Translations under genes and position numbers: made by a program
From: a bacterium
GTDB taxonomy: Bacteria > UBP18 > UBA7526
Assembly: GCA_030619985.1 (NCBI GenBank)
Contig: JAUXAI010000004.1
Coordinates: 1-43,926, forward strand
Direction: 5' to 3'
Length of the DNA stretch: 43,926 nt
The notes under the pieces: model-generated
What the model saw: only the letters and a program-made list of their open reading frames with translations
Database searches by the model: none
What the model was told of the DNA's origin: nothing
Shown here: piece by piece, positions 1-10,685 of the stretch
Layout of the letters: each line of letters opens with the position of its first letter
Position numbering within the stretch: position 1 is the stretch's first letter

Positions 1-1
1 G

Positions 2-1480
2 AAGGTTATTGCCCAGGGATTGGCCGCTTCACCTGGAGCAGCAGTGGGTGAGGTGGTCTTTACTGCTGACCATGCTCAGGAGGAAGCGGAGAAGGGGAGG
101 AGGGTTATCCTGGTAAGGCATGAGACTTCTCCAGAGGATATTCATGGCATGGCTGCTGCCCAGGGGATATTGACCTCAAGAGGGGGTCTTACGTCACATG
201 CGGCAGTGGTAGCAAGGGGGATGGGGAAGTGCTGCGTTGCTGGTTGTGAGGCCATAGATGTGGACTATGATAGAAAGAGATTCGTTGTTGGAAATATTAT
301 AGTCAAAGAAGGTGATTACATCTCTTTGAACGGAAATACGGGAGAGGTCATCTTGGGTAGGGTACATACCATTGAGCCTACTTTGAGCAAGGAGTTCCAG
401 ATTCTCATGAGATGGGCGGATGAAACGCGAAGGTTGGGAGTGAGGACCAATGCCGATACCCCGAAGGATGCCAAGAAAGCCCGGGAGTTTGGAGCAGAAG
501 GGATTGGATTATGCCGGACAGAGCATATGTTCTTTGGAGAAAAGAGAATGCCCATCGTTCAGGAAATGATCTTAGCCCGAGATGAGAGGACAAGGGAAAA
601 GGCTTTGAAGAAACTTTTGCCCATGCAGAGAGAGGACTTCAAGGGAATATTTAGGGCCATGGAGGGCCTTCCCGTTACTATTAGACTTTTGGATCCCCCC
701 TTACATGAATTCCTGCCCAGAAGCGAAGAGTTACTGGTTGAGATTGCAACCCTGAAGGCCAAGAAAGGATCAAAGAAGAGGATTGCCCAGAAGGAGAAAC
801 TGCTCCGTAAGATAGAGGCCCTGAGAGAGACGAATCCCATGCTCGGCCATCGGGGCTGTAGATTGGGGGTTACTACCCCAGAGATCTACAGGATGCAGGC
901 CCAGGCGATATTTGAGGCTGCCTGCGAACTCACTAAAGAGAGGTATAAGGTAATCCCGGAGGTCATGATTCCCCTGGTAGGCCATGTAAATGAATTGAGA
1001 TTAACCAAAGAGGATGTCCATAGAGTAGCAGATAAGGTAATGGGAAAAAAGAAGGTGAGGGTGAGATATTCTGTGGGGACCATGATTGAACTACCCAGGG
1101 CCTGTATTACCGCAGATGAGATCGCAAGGGAAGCAGAGTTCTTCTCCTTTGGAACGAATGATCTCACCCAGACGGTCTTCGGCTTCTCTCGGGATGATGT
1201 CGAAGGAAAGTTCCTCCCCGCCTACTTAGAGAAGAATGTCTTAGCCAATAACCCCTTTGAGGTCCTTGACCAGAAAGGGGTAGGGGAACTGATTGAGATG
1301 GCGGTTAAGAAGGGGAGAAGGGCGAGGAAGAGTTTAAAGATCGGTATCTGTGGGGAGCATGGGGGAGAGCCAGAAAGTGTCAAGTTCTGCCATCGGGTTG
1401 GCTTGGACTATGTAAGTTGTTCTCCCTATAGAGTCCCTATCGCAAGATTAGCTGCGGCCCATGCAGCACTGAAAAAGTAG
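2..1480 (+). CDS. ppdK: Pyruvate, phosphate dikinase, C-terminal part (5' truncated by window edge)
   Basis: Open frame continues to the window edge ([20 protein letters not shown]). PPDK phosphohistidine motif [21 protein letters not shown] and C-terminal PEP-binding region ([58 protein letters not shown]). Confidence 0.95.
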   Translation, partial: KVIAQGLAASPGAAVGEVVFTADHAQEEAEKGRRVILVRHETSPEDIHGMAAAQGILTSRGGLTSHAAVVARGMGKCCVAGCEAIDVDYDRKRFVVGNIIVKEGDYISLNGNTGEVILGRVHTIEPTLSKEFQILMRWADETRRLGVRTNADTPKDAKKAREFGAEGIGLCRTEHMFFGEKRMPIVQEMILARDERTREKALKKLLPMQREDFKGIFRAMEGLPVTIRLLDPPLHEFLPRSEELLVEIATLKAKKGSKKRIAQKEKLLRKIEALRETNPMLGHRGCRLGVTTPEIYRMQAQAIFEAACELTKERYKVIPEVMIPLVGHVNELRLTKEDVHRVADKVMGKKKVRVRYSVGTMIELPRACITADEIAREAEFFSFGTNDLTQTVFGFSRDDVEGKFLPAYLEKNVLANNPFEVLDQKGVGELIEMAVKKGRRARKSLKIGICGEHGGEPESVKFCHRVGLDYVSCSPYRVPIARLAAAHAALKK

Positions 1481-1588
1481 GAAAGTATAAGAGTAGGAAA
1501 GTAGCAGTTCAAAATAACAGTCGGTTTTTCATTTTTGTGTTTTTAAGTTAAATTTTGCGTTTTTGCGGTTACAAGAGAGGTGAGAAAG

Positions 1589-1858
1589 ATGAGGAAGGCA
1601 GAGTTGGTGGAGAAGGTAGCCAAGGTGACCTGCACCAAGCAGGAGGCAGAGAAAGCAGTAGATGTAATCATTAAGAGCATCCAGGAATCTTTGGCAAAAG
1701 GAGATAAGGTGATCCTCAAAGGACTGGGCATCTTCAGCGTAAGGCAGAGGGGAGCCAGAATAGGGAGGAATCCCCAGACCGGGGCCACCATTCAGATCCC
1801 GGCCAAGAAGGTTCCAATATTCAAACCTTCTCAGGCCCTGAAAGACGCCGTCAAATAG
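1589..1858 (+). CDS. hup: HU/IHF-family DNA-binding protein
   Basis: MRKAELVEKVA...GDKVILKGLGIFSVRQRGARIGRNPQTGATIQIPAKKVPIFKPSQALKDAVK; classic HU signature. GAGAGGTGAG precedes the start. Confidence 0.95.
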   Translation: MRKAELVEKVAKVTCTKQEAEKAVDVIIKSIQESLAKGDKVILKGLGIFSVRQRGARIGRNPQTGATIQIPAKKVPIFKPSQALKDAVK

Positions 1859-1985
1859 ACTATAGAACAACGGATTCAAACGGATGATAACGGATTCAAA
1901 CGGATAAACCCTTGCAAAAAGATCCGTCTGCATCCGCTCAAATCTGTTTGCATCTGTATTGAGCCAAACGAAAGGGAGGCCTATC

Positions 1986-2519
1986 TTGCTTGAGAAACTG
2001 AAGAGATTATGGGAGACCTCTCCCGTAGTAATGAAAGGTCACTATAGATATGTCGTCCATCCCATAACGGATGGAATACCTTACATAGAACCCCGGCTAT
2101 TAGAGGATGTAGTAAAGAAAATCATGGAGGTCACTGACCTCAATGTTGATTATATCGTCACTCCAGAAGCCATGGGGATTCCCATAGCAACCCTTCTATC
2201 ATATAAGACAAAAATCCCCCTAAATGTCGTCCGGAAAAAGGAATATAAACTGAAAGGAGAACTGAAAGTATATCAGAAGACAGGCTATGCCGAATGCAAG
2301 ATGTATGTCAATGGTCTAAAAAAAGGAGATAGAGTACTGATTGTCGATGATATTGTTTCAACTGGGGGAACATTACTGGGAATCATCAAGGTCTTAAAGA
2401 AAGCAGGAATTAAAATCGCAGATGTCATCACTGTTTTTGAGAGGGGAGAGGGAAAGCAGAGGATAGAGAAAGAGACTGGTTTTAAGATAAAAACCCTTCT
2501 GAGAGTCAAGGATAGATAG
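1986..2519 (+). CDS. Archaeal-type purine (hypoxanthine/adenine) phosphoribosyltransferase
   Basis: PRTase loop VLIVDDIVSTGGTL. N-terminus MLEKLKRLWETSPVVMKGHYRYVVHPITDGIPYIEP resembles archaeal HPRT. TTG start at 1986 preceded by AAAGGGAGG; the ORF-track start at 1959 lies upstream of this SD. Confidence 0.8.
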   Translation: MLEKLKRLWETSPVVMKGHYRYVVHPITDGIPYIEPRLLEDVVKKIMEVTDLNVDYIVTPEAMGIPIATLLSYKTKIPLNVVRKKEYKLKGELKVYQKTGYAECKMYVNGLKKGDRVLIVDDIVSTGGTLLGIIKVLKKAGIKIADVITVFERGEGKQRIEKETGFKIKTLLRVKDR

Positions 2520-2804
2520 TCTATCATCTCCAACAAGTCTTGTAATTTTTACGCCTCCCGAAATTTGTATAACTTTTTTCTCTGTTATTGTTTTCAATTT
2601 CACCCCGTTTAGACTCTAATCCACCAACGAGTGAGAATAAATAATCCATTTGGAGTCGGTGTCACCACTGTTAGAAAAATTACAGAACGATATTTGAGAA
2701 TCTAACGGGGTTCATCAAAAAACATAAGAATTTGGAAACATAATGAGCCAAGCAAGTTGTCTCTTTCTTCGCTATCGCTCATAAATAAGAAAGCAAATAA
2801 ATTA

Positions 2805-2834
2805 AAAGGACCCGAAAGGGCCCTTGTTTTTTAT
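2805..2834 (+). terminator. Rho-independent terminator between convergent genes
   Basis: AAGGACCC-GAAA-GGGCCCTT hairpin followed by GTTTTTT. Confidence 0.75.
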
Positions 2835-2907
2835 CTGTGTTCTTTTTTATTCGCGTATATTCGCGTTTAACATACCCACATAGTAAGCAATAAGAAAAAA
2901 TTCGCGT

Positions 2908-3441
2908 TTATTCGTGTCTATCAAAGAAAGGATTCTTTCCGCTAATACTTAAAGGGATACCGAAAGCGATCTTTACTTCTTTTCCCAATAATTTTAAATT
3001 AAGAGCAGCAATCCCCGCAGTATACATAATCCTGTTATCTATATGAAAATTACTTGCTAAAGAAACTGCACTTCCCATAGCAATTCCCAGGTCCCCGCTA
3101 TTGAAGGCACATATTCCACCCATCTTCTCCAGTTCCTTACAATCCTTGAAACCACATAACCCACAGACCGCCAATCCAATGGATCTGGCCTTGGTTCCCA
3201 TCAAAACTAATAGGGGAACTTTTTGAATATTCTCACTATCTCTTAAGAAGCTCTTCCTCTTCTTTTCCTTTCCAATCCTCTCCATCTCATCTGCTAAGCG
3301 CTTCTTATCTTCGTCACTTATAATGGCCGTTACAATATTGTCCATTCCCTTTGCCTTGGGTGCCGTGCGAGCACTGGCACACATAAACCCTGCCACTCTT
3401 TTTATTACCTCTTTTTCTGCGTCACGCCCTTTTTCTATCAT
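2908..3441 (-). CDS. DUF2148 ferredoxin-domain protein
   Basis: MIEKGRDAEKEVIKRVAGFMCASARTAPKAKGMDN...VCGLCGFKDCKELEKMGGICAFNSGDLGIAMGSAVSLASNFHIDNRIMYTAG; pattern typical of DUF2148. SD GGGAGG lies just upstream of the ATG at 3441. Confidence 0.8.
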   Translation of the reverse strand: MIEKGRDAEKEVIKRVAGFMCASARTAPKAKGMDNIVTAIISDEDKKRLADEMERIGKEKKRKSFLRDSENIQKVPLLVLMGTKARSIGLAVCGLCGFKDCKELEKMGGICAFNSGDLGIAMGSAVSLASNFHIDNRIMYTAGIAALNLKLLGKEVKIAFGIPLSISGKNPFFDRHE

Positions 3442-3461
3442 GATACCTCCCTCTATCATCG

Positions 3462-3560
3462 GTTACTAAGAGTTACTAATAGTTACGCAACTGATAGTAA
3501 CAATCCGGCTTTAGCCGGATGTAGTAACCAATAGTAACAGCGAAGCGTAGTAACCGTCGC
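3462..3560. repeat. AGTTACTA/AGTAACC-type repeat with embedded hairpin
   Basis: GGTTACTAAGAGTTACTAATAGTTACG...ATCCGGCTTTAGCCGGAT...GTAGTAACCAATAGTAACAGCG. Confidence 0.8.
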
Positions 3561-3607
3561 CATCGTTTGCTATTCGCTATGAAGGCGCGCTATAGAGCTT
3601 GCCCCTT

Positions 3608-6079
3608 CTATTGATTCTCAATATAAGGCTCTTCGCTTATGCTTATCGATTTCTCGTAGAGGCTTAACTCCCTTTCCAGTTCTTCTAAAGGTATGAGTTC
3701 CAGGCTAAATGGGCTCTCCAACTCCTTCTTCTTCTGGGGCTCGATAAGCCTCAGGCCCAGGCCCTTCCCGGGGAACCTTTCCAGACCATGTAAATCGCAG
3801 TATTCTGTAGGCTCCGTTCCTTCCAGGAAGGCCTCCACCATCACCTGGGGGCACTCCTTGGTTGCTAATAGACCACTCTCTGGGCAGATGCGGGCAAAGG
3901 TCAATTTCTTCTCCGGGATGCGGAATTCTCTGATCGGCCTATCCTGAAATACCTCTCTCATAAAATCTGTCCATATCGGCCCTGCTACCCGGGAGCCGGT
4001 CATATCCTTACCCAAAGATATCTTTTCATCAAATCCTACCCAGACACAGGTCACCAAATCAGGAGTAAAACCAATGAACCAGGCATCGGTACACTCATCC
4101 GTGGTTCCCGTCTTTGCCGCGCAGGGGTGGCCTACTGCCCGCGCCCTCCAACCCGTACCCCGCTCTACTACCCCTTTCAAAAGATTGGTCATAATATAAC
4201 AGGTGGCCGGACTCAATACCTCTTCCTCTTTAGGAAAGTTCTCTTCTAAGATATTCCCACTGCGATCCTCGACTTTTAAGATGGATAGGGGCTTAGTCTT
4301 TATCCCCTGATTGGGAAAGACTCCATAGGCCGAGGCCATTTCTAAAGGGATGACCTCCGAGGTTCCTAAGGCTAAAGAAAGATCCGGACCAAGATAAGTC
4401 TTGATACCCATTCTATGAGCATAACTAATTACTTTCTTGACCCCGATCTTCTCCAATAATTTTACGGTAACCACATTTCTCGACTGGGCCAGACCCACCC
4501 TCAAGGTAGTTGGTCCCAGAAACTTCTCATCGTAATTCCTGGGGGTCCACTTCTCACCCCAGTCATCATAGATCACTGGAGCATCGATTATGATATAGGT
4601 GGGGGGATAGCCACTGTCGATGGCCGCGGTATAGATGAAGGGCTTGAAGGAAGAGCCCGGCTGCCTTCGGGCTTGGGTTACCCTATTAAACTCGCTCTCT
4701 CCGAAGTCATATCCTCCCACCATGGCCCGGATATATCCCGTAGAAGGCTCCAGGACTACCATGGCTCCCTGAATCTTCGGTCTCTGTTCTAAGGCTAATA
4801 TTATCCTCTCCTTTTCTCTATCCAATTCAACAACCCTGACATCCACCTTGTCCTTCGGCTTCAGGATAGTGGAGGGATATCTGAAGCCCGTCCAGGCGAT
4901 GTTCTTAGCAGGCAGAATCCCGTTTAATCCTCCTCTCAGGTCAATGAGGGCAAAGGTGCTGGTAGCCTTCGCTACTATCCCAGAATAAACTTCTCTCTCT
5001 TCAAGCAGGGCCAGGATACGAGACCTCTTCTCCTTGGCAAATAGGGCCAATTCCTCCTCTGTTGCTTTCTCTGGCTTCCTCCAGCCAAAGGTCTTGTCTA
5101 CCTTTCTTATACCTTCCTTGAGTGATTTCTGGGCAATCTTCTGCGTTTCTAAATCTAAAGTGGTGTAGACCCTTAATCCTCCCCGATAGATGGCGTGGGT
5201 TCCGTATCTCTTTTCCAGCTTTCGTCTGATATGCTCCACAAAATAAGGGGCCTCGTTCTCACCCACAGTAAGCCTCTTCAATTCCAAGGGTTCCTGGTTC
5301 GCCTCGGCTGCTTCTTCTTCCCTGATAAAGCCTTCCTTGACCATCCTCCTCAAGGCATGGGCCCTTCTCTTCAGAGCTAATTCCGGGTTATTATAGGGAG
5401 AGTAGCGGGATGGTGATCTGGGAAGGCCAGCCAAAAGGGCAGACTCGGCTACGGTCAACTCCGGGGCGTGTTTTCCAAAGTAGGTGTTGGCTGCTGCCTC
5501 TACCCCATAGGCCCCATGGCCAAAGTATATCTGATTGAAGTATAACTCCAGGATCTCATCCTTGGAATATCTATGTTCAATCTGGAGGGCTAAAACCGCC
5601 TCTTTTATCTTCCTTCTTATGGTCTTCTCCGGGGTTAAGAATAAGAGCTTGGAGAGTTGCTGGGTGATGGTTGAACCTCCCTCCACAATCCTTCTTGCCT
5701 TTAGGTTCATCCAGGCTGCTCTCATAATTCCCGGGAAGTCTATTCCACAGTGGCGATAGAACCTGGAATCCTCGACAGCGATGGTGGCATCCAGGAGGCT
5801 CTTGGGGACAGAGGTCAGAGGAATAAGTATCCTCCGCTCTTCGGCAAACTGACCGATCAACTGCCCGTTCGCGTCATATATTTTGGTAATAATCCCTGGC
5901 CGATATTCCTCGAAAGCACGGATGGAGGGTAGGGTGGAGAGATAGAGGTGGAGGGGTACTATGATCAAGCCCAGAATAATAAGAGAGAATAGGCTCAGAA
6001 TGCTGATGAAAGCGATCTTATCCCTCTTTGAGCCAGATCTATTTATCTTCTCCCAAGTTTTCTTCAAATCTCTAAACAT
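3608..6079 (-). CDS. Penicillin-binding protein 1A (glycosyltransferase 51 + transpeptidase)
   Basis: N-terminal TM; GT51 motifs EDSRFYRHCGIDFPGIMRAAWMN, GGSTITQQLSKLL; transpeptidase motifs RRQPGSSFKPFIYTAAID, SRN, KTGTTDECTDAWFIG. Confidence 0.95.
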   Translation of the reverse strand: MFRDLKKTWEKINRSGSKRDKIAFISILSLFSLIILGLIIVPLHLYLSTLPSIRAFEEYRPGIITKIYDANGQLIGQFAEERRILIPLTSVPKSLLDATIAVEDSRFYRHCGIDFPGIMRAAWMNLKARRIVEGGSTITQQLSKLLFLTPEKTIRRKIKEAVLALQIEHRYSKDEILELYFNQIYFGHGAYGVEAAANTYFGKHAPELTVAESALLAGLPRSPSRYSPYNNPELALKRRAHALRRMVKEGFIREEEAAEANQEPLELKRLTVGENEAPYFVEHIRRKLEKRYGTHAIYRGGLRVYTTLDLETQKIAQKSLKEGIRKVDKTFGWRKPEKATEEELALFAKEKRSRILALLEEREVYSGIVAKATSTFALIDLRGGLNGILPAKNIAWTGFRYPSTILKPKDKVDVRVVELDREKERIILALEQRPKIQGAMVVLEPSTGYIRAMVGGYDFGESEFNRVTQARRQPGSSFKPFIYTAAIDSGYPPTYIIIDAPVIYDDWGEKWTPRNYDEKFLGPTTLRVGLAQSRNVVTVKLLEKIGVKKVISYAHRMGIKTYLGPDLSLALGTSEVIPLEMASAYGVFPNQGIKTKPLSILKVEDRSGNILEENFPKEEEVLSPATCYIMTNLLKGVVERGTGWRARAVGHPCAAKTGTTDECTDAWFIGFTPDLVTCVWVGFDEKISLGKDMTGSRVAGPIWTDFMREVFQDRPIREFRIPEKKLTFARICPESGLLATKECPQVMVEAFLEGTEPTEYCDLHGLERFPGKGLGLRLIEPQKKKELESPFSLELIPLEELERELSLYEKSISISEEPYIENQ

Positions 6080-6105
6080 TCTTCACTCCTGATAGGTAAT
6101 TATAC

Positions 6106-6134
6106 ATTATACTAAAAACAAATCAAAAAGTCAA
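6106..6134 (-). promoter_or_regulatory. Sigma70-type promoter for PBP1A gene
   Basis: Minus-strand TTGACT (6129-6134), 17-nt spacer, TATAAT (6106-6111), 27 nt upstream of the start codon. Confidence 0.75.
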
Positions 6135-6202
6135 AAATTCTAAATTTTCCTTTGCTTTTAAAAAGAAAGTATGTTAAACTAAAAACTTGTGAGGTAAAGA
6201 TA

Positions 6203-7387
6203 ATGAAGAATTTAGAAGTAATAAGAAGGGGAACGGTCGAGATACTAACCGAGGATGAGCTAAAAAAGTGCCTGAGAAAGAAGAGACCTTTGAGGGTAAA
6301 GTTCGGGGCAGATCCTACAGTTCCTGATATTCATCTGGGCCATACTGTCGTTCTACGAAAGTTGAAACAGTTCCAGGACTTGGGCCACAAGATCATCTTT
6401 GTCATCGGAGACTTTACGGCAAGGATTGGAGACCCTTCAGGAAGAATAGAGACCAGAAAGCCTCTGAGCAGAAAAGAGGTCTTAAAGAATGCCCGGACCT
6501 ATCAGGATCAGGTATTTAAGATCCTGGATAGGAAGAAGACCAAAGTAGTTTTTAACAGTGTATGGCTCGATAAATTGACCTCTAGTGATATATTTAACTT
6601 AGCCTCAAAGTATACTGTGGCTCGGATGCTTGAGAGGGATGACTTCTCTCTGAGGTACAAGAAGGAGCACCCCATCTCCATCCATGAGTTCTTGTATCCT
6701 CTCATTCAGGGCTACGACTCCATTGTTTTAAAGGCAGATATTGAGATAGGAGGAACAGACCAGAAGTTCAATATGTTGGTTGGTAGAGTGTTGCAAAGGG
6801 AGTATGGCCAGAAGCCTCAGGTAGTGATTACCATACCTCTCTTAGAGGGGACGGATGGAATAAGGAAGATGAGTAAAACCTATGATAACTATATCGGGAT
6901 AAGTGAGCCGCCCAAAGAGATATTTGGTAAGATAATGTCCATCTCTGATAAATTGATGCTTAGATATTGGGAATTAGTAACTAATATTTCTCCTGCTGAA
7001 TTAGCCAGGATAAAGAGAAATCTAAAGAGTGGAAGGCTACATCCTAAGGAAGCAAAGAAGAATCTGGCGATAAGAATAGTGGAAATGTACCATAGCAGGA
7101 AGGCCGCTAAAGAAGCAGCTGAAGAGTTTGAAGAAGTCTTCAAAGAAAAGAAACTACCTCACAGAATACCAAAAGTAAAAGTTTCTAAAAAGAAGATATG
7201 GGTCGTTAAACTATTAACTATCTCTAAAATGGCCAAGAGTTCCTCTGAGGCCAGACGCCTTATTCAGCAGGGGGCAGTTACTCTGGATGGAGAAAGAATT
7301 GTTGATCCAGAGAAGGAACTCGTCATCAGAGAAGGAGCCATCCTTAAGGTAGGAAAAAGAAGATTCGCCAGAATAGTAAAAAAGTAA
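6203..7387 (+). CDS. tyrS: Tyrosyl-tRNA synthetase
   Basis: [72 protein letters not shown]-terminal S4 domain. ATG at 6203 preceded by GAGGT. Confidence 0.95.
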   Translation: MKNLEVIRRGTVEILTEDELKKCLRKKRPLRVKFGADPTVPDIHLGHTVVLRKLKQFQDLGHKIIFVIGDFTARIGDPSGRIETRKPLSRKEVLKNARTYQDQVFKILDRKKTKVVFNSVWLDKLTSSDIFNLASKYTVARMLERDDFSLRYKKEHPISIHEFLYPLIQGYDSIVLKADIEIGGTDQKFNMLVGRVLQREYGQKPQVVITIPLLEGTDGIRKMSKTYDNYIGISEPPKEIFGKIMSISDKLMLRYWELVTNISPAELARIKRNLKSGRLHPKEAKKNLAIRIVEMYHSRKAAKEAAEEFEEVFKEKKLPHRIPKVKVSKKKIWVVKLLTISKMAKSSSEARRLIQQGAVTLDGERIVDPEKELVIREGAILKVGKRRFARIVKK

Positions 7388-7403
7388 GAAAGTAGGGAAG
7401 TAA

Positions 7404-8834
7404 ATGAGCAAGTTATTGATTAAGAATGTTAAAGTAATTGCTACTGTGGATAATAAAAAGACCCGCATCGAAAATGGCGCTATTTATATTGAAGATAATG
7501 TCATCAAAGATATAGGTTCCACCACCGATTTAGAAAGGAAGTATTTAACCGTAAACCGTAAACCGTTAACCGTTCACCAGATTATCGATGCTACTGACAA
7601 AGTTGCCCTTCCCGGCCTCATCAATACCCACCACCATCTCTATCAGACTTTAAACAGGAACATCCCTGCGGTTCAGGATGTGGAACTATTCGACTGGATA
7701 AGGATACTCTATGAGATATGGAGGGAGATTACTCCAGAAGGGGTCTATGTCAGCGCCCAGGTAGGAATTGGAGAATTGCTTTTGACTGGATGTACCACTA
7801 CTGTTGACCAGTTCTATATCTTTCCTAAGGATAAGCCAAAAGACTTAATTGATTACGAAATAAAGGCAGCAAAGGAGATAGGCATCAGGTTCCATCCCTG
7901 CCGGGGAAGTATGTCTTTAGGTAAATCAAAGGGGGGTCTTCCTCCAGATAATCTTGTTCAAAGCGAGGAAGAGATATTAAAGGACTCTGAGAGATTAGTT
8001 AGTAAATATCATGATCCCAAAGAATTCTCTATGCTGAGAATTGCCCTTGCCCCCTGTTCCCCTTTCTCAGTAACCAAAGAACTTTTGAGAGAGACCATTA
8101 ACTTTGCTCGAAAGAAGAAGGTGAGGTGTCACACCCATATAGCAGAGACCCTGGATGAAGAAAAGTACTGTTTTGAAACCCACAAGATGAGGCCTTTGGC
8201 CTATATGGAGAGTCTTGGTTGGCTGGGAGGGGATGTCTGGTTTGCCCACGGGATTCATCTTAATGATGAAGAGATAAGATTATTGAGCAAGACAAAGACG
8301 GGAATTGCTCATTGCCCAACATCAAATTTGAGGCTTGGCTCGGGGATTGCCCCAGTCAGAAAGATGCTTGATGAAGGAGTAGCGGTTAGTCTGGCGGTGG
8401 ATGGTAGCGCCTCTAATGACTCTTCCAATATGTTAGGAGAACTTCGTCAGTGCTTGTTAATCCATAGAATAAAATCAGGTATAAAATCCATGCCTGTGGA
8501 TGATGTATTATGGATGGCCACCAGGGGAGGTGCCCAAATCTTGGGAAGGGACGATATTGGAAGCATAGAGGTAGGCAAAGCAGCAGATATCATCTTGATA
8601 GATACTAAAAAATTAGGCTATGCCGGCGGAATGCACGATCCAGTAGCTGCCATCCTTTTCTCTGGCGACAGCCACATTGTCGATACCACCATCGTCAATG
8701 GCAAAATATTAGTTCAGAATGGCAAGTTATTGAATTTAGATGAAGAGAAAGTAATTGACAAAGCAAACAAAATTGCTTCTGAGATGTTAAAGCAAGCGAG
8801 CAAGAAAACCGGAATAGATTATTTGAAAAGGTAA
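7404..8834 (+). CDS. Amidohydrolase of the SsnA / 8-oxoguanine deaminase-like family
   Basis: PGLINTHHHLYQTLNR, CHTHIAETLDE, HGIHL, CPTSNLRLGSGIAPVRKMLDEGVAVSLAVDGSASNDSSNML; VDGSASND resembles 8-oxoguanine deaminase. Confidence 0.85.
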   Translation: MSKLLIKNVKVIATVDNKKTRIENGAIYIEDNVIKDIGSTTDLERKYLTVNRKPLTVHQIIDATDKVALPGLINTHHHLYQTLNRNIPAVQDVELFDWIRILYEIWREITPEGVYVSAQVGIGELLLTGCTTTVDQFYIFPKDKPKDLIDYEIKAAKEIGIRFHPCRGSMSLGKSKGGLPPDNLVQSEEEILKDSERLVSKYHDPKEFSMLRIALAPCSPFSVTKELLRETINFARKKKVRCHTHIAETLDEEKYCFETHKMRPLAYMESLGWLGGDVWFAHGIHLNDEEIRLLSKTKTGIAHCPTSNLRLGSGIAPVRKMLDEGVAVSLAVDGSASNDSSNMLGELRQCLLIHRIKSGIKSMPVDDVLWMATRGGAQILGRDDIGSIEVGKAADIILIDTKKLGYAGGMHDPVAAILFSGDSHIVDTTIVNGKILVQNGKLLNLDEEKVIDKANKIASEMLKQASKKTGIDYLKR

Positions 8835-8844
8835 AGGAGCGATT

Positions 8845-10575
8845 ATGAGAAAATTTATACAATTTATTACTTTGAATCTGATACTATTATTAACATTAAG
8901 CTCTCTTCCAGCGTTAAGCGAAGATACTCGGAATATTATTTTTAACGCTATGGATAAAGAGATGAAGCGCTCTATGAGGAAGTTAAAGATAAAGGATTCG
9001 CCTAAACCCTATTTCGTGAAGTATATCATAGAGGACGTGGAAAGATATCGTATCTCGGGTGATTATGGCGTAATCAAGAATGAGAGTGAGACAAGAAATA
9101 GATATTATCATGTAGAAGTAAGAATAGGAGATTACACCTTTGACCAAACGGTCCATCCCGCAGAGAAATCATATGACCCCAGCAGGTTTGAATATGTAAG
9201 GGAAATTCGCAATATACCCTTTCCCATGGAGAATGATGAAAAGGCCATCCGTAATGCCTTATGGCTTCATACCGATCTGGTCTTCAAGCAGGCAGTCAAT
9301 GAATATTCTAAGAAGCTGGCCAAGGTAAAGAGTGAGGTGGAAGAGGAGGAAAAGATAGACGATTTTTCAAAGGAAGTCCCCCTAACCGACCAGGGTGAGC
9401 TAAAAGTCTTAGATATTAATAAGGATGAGTGGAGGAATAAATTAAGGAAGTATTCTTTGGTTTTTAAAGAATATCCCGGGATAGATAAGGCGAATGTCTA
9501 TCTCAATGTGGAAGTAAGGAATAGATACCTTATAACTTCCGAAGGGACAAAGATAAGTTATGGCACCTCCCGCTACTGGCTATCCGCCTCTGTTAATACC
9601 ATGACAGACGATGGAATGAAGATCAGGAATTATAGAGATTTTGAAGGATGGAAAGAAGAAGATCTTCCTTCTGACGAGGTAATAATATCAAAGATAAGGA
9701 AGATGTGTCAGGAACTGGTGGAGATGAAAGAGGCAAAGGTGATTGAGCCTTATTCCGGACCGGTTCTCTTAAAGGGTAATGCGGCTGGGGTATTCTTCCA
9801 CGAGGTATTTGGCCATCGCATAGAGGGCCATCGCCAGAAATCAAAGGAAGAAGCCGAAACCTTTAAGAATAAGATTGGAGAGAAGATACTGCCCGAATTC
9901 ATCTCCATCTATGATAATCCAGCAATAAAATATTATCAGGGAAAGCCAGTAGCCGGCTATTATCCCTATGATGAGGAAGGAGTAAAATCAAAGAATGTAA
10001 CCCTGGTCAAGGATGGGATATTAAAGGCCTTTTTAATGTCTCGAATGCCAGTGAAGGGATTTAACGAATCTAATGGGCATGGCAGATTACAGATTGAGTA
10101 TAGCTGGTATCGGGATCTGGTTCCCAGGCAGGGGAATCTAATCATCGAGGCCTCTCAGACCGTGAAGGAAGCAGAGCTGGAGAAGAGATTGATCGAAGAA
10201 TGTAGGAAGCAGGATAAACCCTACGGAATAATTGTTACTACTACTTCGGGTGGGGGCACGATAACTGGAAGGTTCTGGATACAATCCTTTGTTCAAAGGC
10301 CTTTAGTAATTTATAGATTAAACCTAGATGGTTCTAAAGAAATGTTACGGGGGGCCAGATTTGGGGGCACTCCCTTAGTCAGCTTGGATAAAATTGTCTG
10401 TTTTGGGGATGAGCCCCACATATTTAATGGCTATTGTGGGGCAGAATCCGGTCTGGTGCCGGTTTCTGCTATCTCTCCTTCAGTTATTATCTCTTCTTTA
10501 GAACTGCAGAAAGAGCCGACCAAGAAGGAGAAGCCGCCCCTTCTGCCTTCACCACTAATAGAAAGTAATAAGTAA
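8845..10575 (+). CDS. Exported TldD/PmbA-family putative metallopeptidase (active-type)
   Basis: Signal peptide MRKFIQFITLNLILLLTLSSLPALS; GVFFHEVFGHRIEGHRQ (HExxxH), C-terminal GYCGAESGLVPVS. Confidence 0.8.
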   Translation: MRKFIQFITLNLILLLTLSSLPALSEDTRNIIFNAMDKEMKRSMRKLKIKDSPKPYFVKYIIEDVERYRISGDYGVIKNESETRNRYYHVEVRIGDYTFDQTVHPAEKSYDPSRFEYVREIRNIPFPMENDEKAIRNALWLHTDLVFKQAVNEYSKKLAKVKSEVEEEEKIDDFSKEVPLTDQGELKVLDINKDEWRNKLRKYSLVFKEYPGIDKANVYLNVEVRNRYLITSEGTKISYGTSRYWLSASVNTMTDDGMKIRNYRDFEGWKEEDLPSDEVIISKIRKMCQELVEMKEAKVIEPYSGPVLLKGNAAGVFFHEVFGHRIEGHRQKSKEEAETFKNKIGEKILPEFISIYDNPAIKYYQGKPVAGYYPYDEEGVKSKNVTLVKDGILKAFLMSRMPVKGFNESNGHGRLQIEYSWYRDLVPRQGNLIIEASQTVKEAELEKRLIEECRKQDKPYGIIVTTTSGGGTITGRFWIQSFVQRPLVIYRLNLDGSKEMLRGARFGGTPLVSLDKIVCFGDEPHIFNGYCGAESGLVPVSAISPSVIISSLELQKEPTKKEKPPLLPSPLIESNK

Positions 10576-10685
10576 CAAGTTAATAAGAACCTTTCGCTGC
10601 GCTCAAGAACCTTGTTTCTTCGTTAGCACTCAGAAATAAGTTAACAAGTTGACAAGTTAAAAGTAAGAAATAGAAAGGAAAAGTT

